Made by a program: the position numbers and the translations under genes. Shown here piece by piece: positions 62,177 through 64,000 of a stretch of 64,000 bases of DNA; the first letter of the stretch is position 1, and each line of letters starts with the position of its first letter. This DNA is from Gracilibacillus orientalis (GTDB lineage Bacteria > Bacillota > Bacilli > Bacillales > Amphibacillaceae). The stretch lies in NCBI RefSeq assembly GCF_900114645.1, contig NZ_FOTR01000011.1:17755-81754 (forward strand). The letters run 5' to 3'. Below the pieces are notes generated by a model. The model had not been told where the DNA came from and ran no database searches. It saw only the letters and a list, made by a program, of their open reading frames with translations.

Positions 62177-64000
62177 TTATTTTCTTTTTAAGTTAAAGGA
62201 ATCTGCTATTGCTTCAGCTGTAATCACACCTAACCACTCTCTATATGATTTTTTCCTTAATAACTTATTATCCTCTTTATTATCAATAAACAAAAATTCT
62301 AGCAAAATAGCGGGCATGATAGATTTTCTAAGTACTGAGAAGTCAGCCCTTTTGGCTCCTCGATTATTCACATCCAGCATATTGACAAGATATTGATGTA
62401 TATTTTGTTGATGTCTCATCGCCGCAGAAGAAACTTTGCCATTATAAATAAAAGATTCGAAGCCACTTGCTTGACCATTATGAGAATTATTGTGAAAACT
62501 TACAAAGTAATCTGCTTTCCAGTCATTAGCCATATTAGTCCTTTCCTCCAGAGCTCGATCTACATCTTTGCTTCTTGATAGTTTAACTTCAATATCTTTA
62601 TAATTTTTTTCTAATTGAGTCGCTGCACTCAAAGCAATATCTAAGACTAGATCTTTCTCCTGTAAACCATAGCCTGAAGCACCTGGTTGATAACCACCAT
62701 GACCTGGATCAATGAATATTTTAGTAACTCGATTATCGTATTCATAAGTCAGAAGGTCGATCGTTCTCTCATCTAAAATACCTGAATTCGGTAAATGGTG
62801 ATCTGATTGAAATTTCTTAATTTGCCTTTCAGAAAAAGAACCAAACGTTTCATTAACATTGATATAACCATATCCGATACTATTAAGCATCTCTTTAAAT
62901 CGTTTCATATCTCTATGACTTTTCCCTGACTGATAGGGACTGTTATATATTTCATTAATCAAAGACTCTGTCACCGGATCAACAATGCCATTTACTTTTA
63001 AATCATAATAGTTTTGGAAATCGCTCACTCGCTTGGCGGTATATGAACCATATACTTTATTAATATTCATTCCACCAAAACCTAAACGTTTGAGCTTTTC
63101 TTTTAAAGATTTAACTGAACCATGAGACTTCCCGTATTGATATGAAGTATCCACAATCTTATTTAGGAGCTCTACTGTTTGTGGATCAGCTACACCAGTA
63201 GCACGTAATCCGTAGTAAGCTTGGAACTGGCTCATTCTAGTTGTAGTAAAACCTCCATAGATTTCATTGATGTTCATATTACCAAAACCTAATTTTGTTA
63301 GATCCTTTTTTAGGGAAATCACATCTGAATCGTTTTTTCCTTTGTAAAGTGACTTCTTCAATAAGTCATCGATTTTTGCCAAGGTTTCCTGACCTACTTG
63401 ACCTGTTACCGATAGTCCATAGTTAGATTGAAATTGACGAACTCTTGTCTTAGTAAAATTACCATACACCTCGTTGATGTTCATGTTACCAAAGCCTAAG
63501 GTAGTAAGGTTCCGCTTTAATTCCACCACGCCTGGATGTTCATTCCCTACTCGGAATACGGTATCCACCATTTCGTACAGCTTGTCCCATGTCGGTCCAT
63601 CTGCTATTCCATGATCTTTCAAACCATGATCACGTTGGAATTGGCCTACTCTTGTTTCCGTGAACGATCCATAGATCTGATTGATGTTCATGTTTCCATA
63701 ACCAAGCCACGTTAATAGCTTTTTCAATTCGATCGTATCTTCATGGGTTTCGCCTTCTTGGAAGGGACTAGAGGCAATCTGATTAGCTAGCTTCACCGTT
63801 TGTGGATCAGCTACACCAGTAGCACGTAATCCATAATAGTTCTGGAATTGACGCACACGCGTTTCGGTCCAATTACCGTAAATTTCATTGATGTTCATTC
63901 CACCAAAGCCCAATTTTGTTATGCCCTCTTTTAAGGAAATCACATTTGAATCAGTTTTCCCTTGGTAAAATGATACTCTCAATAATTCGTCTATCTTTTC
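62177..64000 (-). CDS. N-acetylmuramoyl-L-alanine amidase with tandem peptidoglycan-binding repeats, partial
   Basis: The frame runs past the window edge; a TTG at 63982 is not the true start because the upstream codons (EKIDEL) continue a repeat. Six repeats of about 69 residues (consensus LxxLGFGxMNINxIYG, then TRVxQFQxYYGL) bind peptidoglycan. The C-terminal Amidase_3 domain has Zn ligands in DPGHGGYQPG, QEKDLVLD and SFHNNSH, and catalytic Glu in LLEFLFIDN. It cuts the bond between MurNAc and the stem peptide. A signal peptide would be upstream, outside the window. Confidence 0.9.
   Translation of the reverse strand, partial: EKIDELLRVSFYQGKTDSNVISLKEGITKLGFGGMNINEIYGNWTETRVRQFQNYYGLRATGVADPQTVKLANQIASSPFQEGETHEDTIELKKLLTWLGYGNMNINQIYGSFTETRVGQFQRDHGLKDHGIADGPTWDKLYEMVDTVFRVGNEHPGVVELKRNLTTLGFGNMNINEVYGNFTKTRVRQFQSNYGLSVTGQVGQETLAKIDDLLKKSLYKGKNDSDVISLKKDLTKLGFGNMNINEIYGGFTTTRMSQFQAYYGLRATGVADPQTVELLNKIVDTSYQYGKSHGSVKSLKEKLKRLGFGGMNINKVYGSYTAKRVSDFQNYYDLKVNGIVDPVTESLINEIYNSPYQSGKSHRDMKRFKEMLNSIGYGYINVNETFGSFSERQIKKFQSDHHLPNSGILDERTIDLLTYEYDNRVTKIFIDPGHGGYQPGASGYGLQEKDLVLDIALSAATQLEKNYKDIEVKLSRSKDVDRALEERTNMANDWKADYFVSFHNNSHNGQASGFESFIYNGKVSSAAMRHQQNIHQYLVNMLDVNNRGAKRADFSVLRKSIMPAILLEFLFIDNKEDNKLLRKKSYREWLGVITAEAIADSFNLKRK

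Overview
The window reads as chromosomal DNA of a low-GC Gram-positive Bacillaceae. Evidence: AT-rich sequence, strong AGGAGG-type ribosome binding sites, B. subtilis-type gene sets (YwqC/YwqD/YwqE, TagO, LCP, YvrJ/DUF2922/DUF1659, YrvL, CYP102 with its TetR regulator) and acidic secreted proteins. The strongly acidic exported enzymes suggest a halotolerant genus such as Gracilibacillus or a relative. This is inference from content; no database comparison was possible.

Layout. 1-8.9 kb: an exopolysaccharide/capsule locus on the minus strand. It holds an atypical LuxR-type response regulator, a Wzz-like modulator, a BY-kinase, two adjacent YwqE-type PHP proteins (one with nearly all catalytic residues substituted), GalU, a CapD/EpsC dehydratase, an initiating sugar transferase and a truncated epimerase. 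A cyclic-di-GMP-I (GEMM) riboswitch with its own terminator precedes the response regulator, so second-messenger control of polysaccharide production is likely. 9.2-13.2 kb: a TetR regulator and a CYP102 P450-reductase fusion. 13.3-19.6 kb: small hypothetical, membrane and lipoprotein genes, a frameshifted PspC gene, and a class I terpene-synthase-like protein beside an XRE regulator. 20-30 kb: a sortase-anchored repeat protein and two giant secreted enzymes (GH92 alpha-mannosidase and a PA14/metallophosphatase) that share three accessory modules.

30-42.4 kb: a NERD protein, then a sugar-utilisation block: ABC importer, YesM/YesN-type two-component system with a membrane-tethered sugar-binding protein, a secreted esterase and a GH3 beta-glucosidase. 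CcpA-type cre sites lie upstream of several units. Two arrays of 21-bp-phased CCTTGGAA repeats flank the importer/sensor part of the block. 42.7-46 kb: a DacF-type carboxypeptidase and an IS110-family insertion sequence with a structured leader that may be its bridge RNA. 46-50 kb: proline dehydrogenase plus a gene graveyard (frameshifted beta-lactamase-family gene, YesL-like and GH2 remnants) and a 51-bp tandem repeat. 51-54.5 kb: nitroreductase, an RNPP-like HTH-TPR regulator next to a 52-residue hydrophobic protein, DUF1540, and a YvrJ/DUF2922/DUF1659 trio. 54.7-64 kb: cell-envelope genes: TagO, a collapsed UDP-glucose dehydrogenase pseudogene, an LCP ligase, a 920-residue hydrolase-CapA-SGNH fusion, a sugar-transfer-type ATP-grasp protein and an amidase with at least six peptidoglycan-binding repeats that runs off the window.

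The genes suggest a surface-polysaccharide-rich organism that secretes glycan-degrading enzymes and imports the released sugars under catabolite control. The best leads are the riboswitch-atypical regulator pair, the YwqE pseudoenzyme, the terpene-synthase-like gene, the 21-bp phased repeat arrays and the triple-domain fusion.
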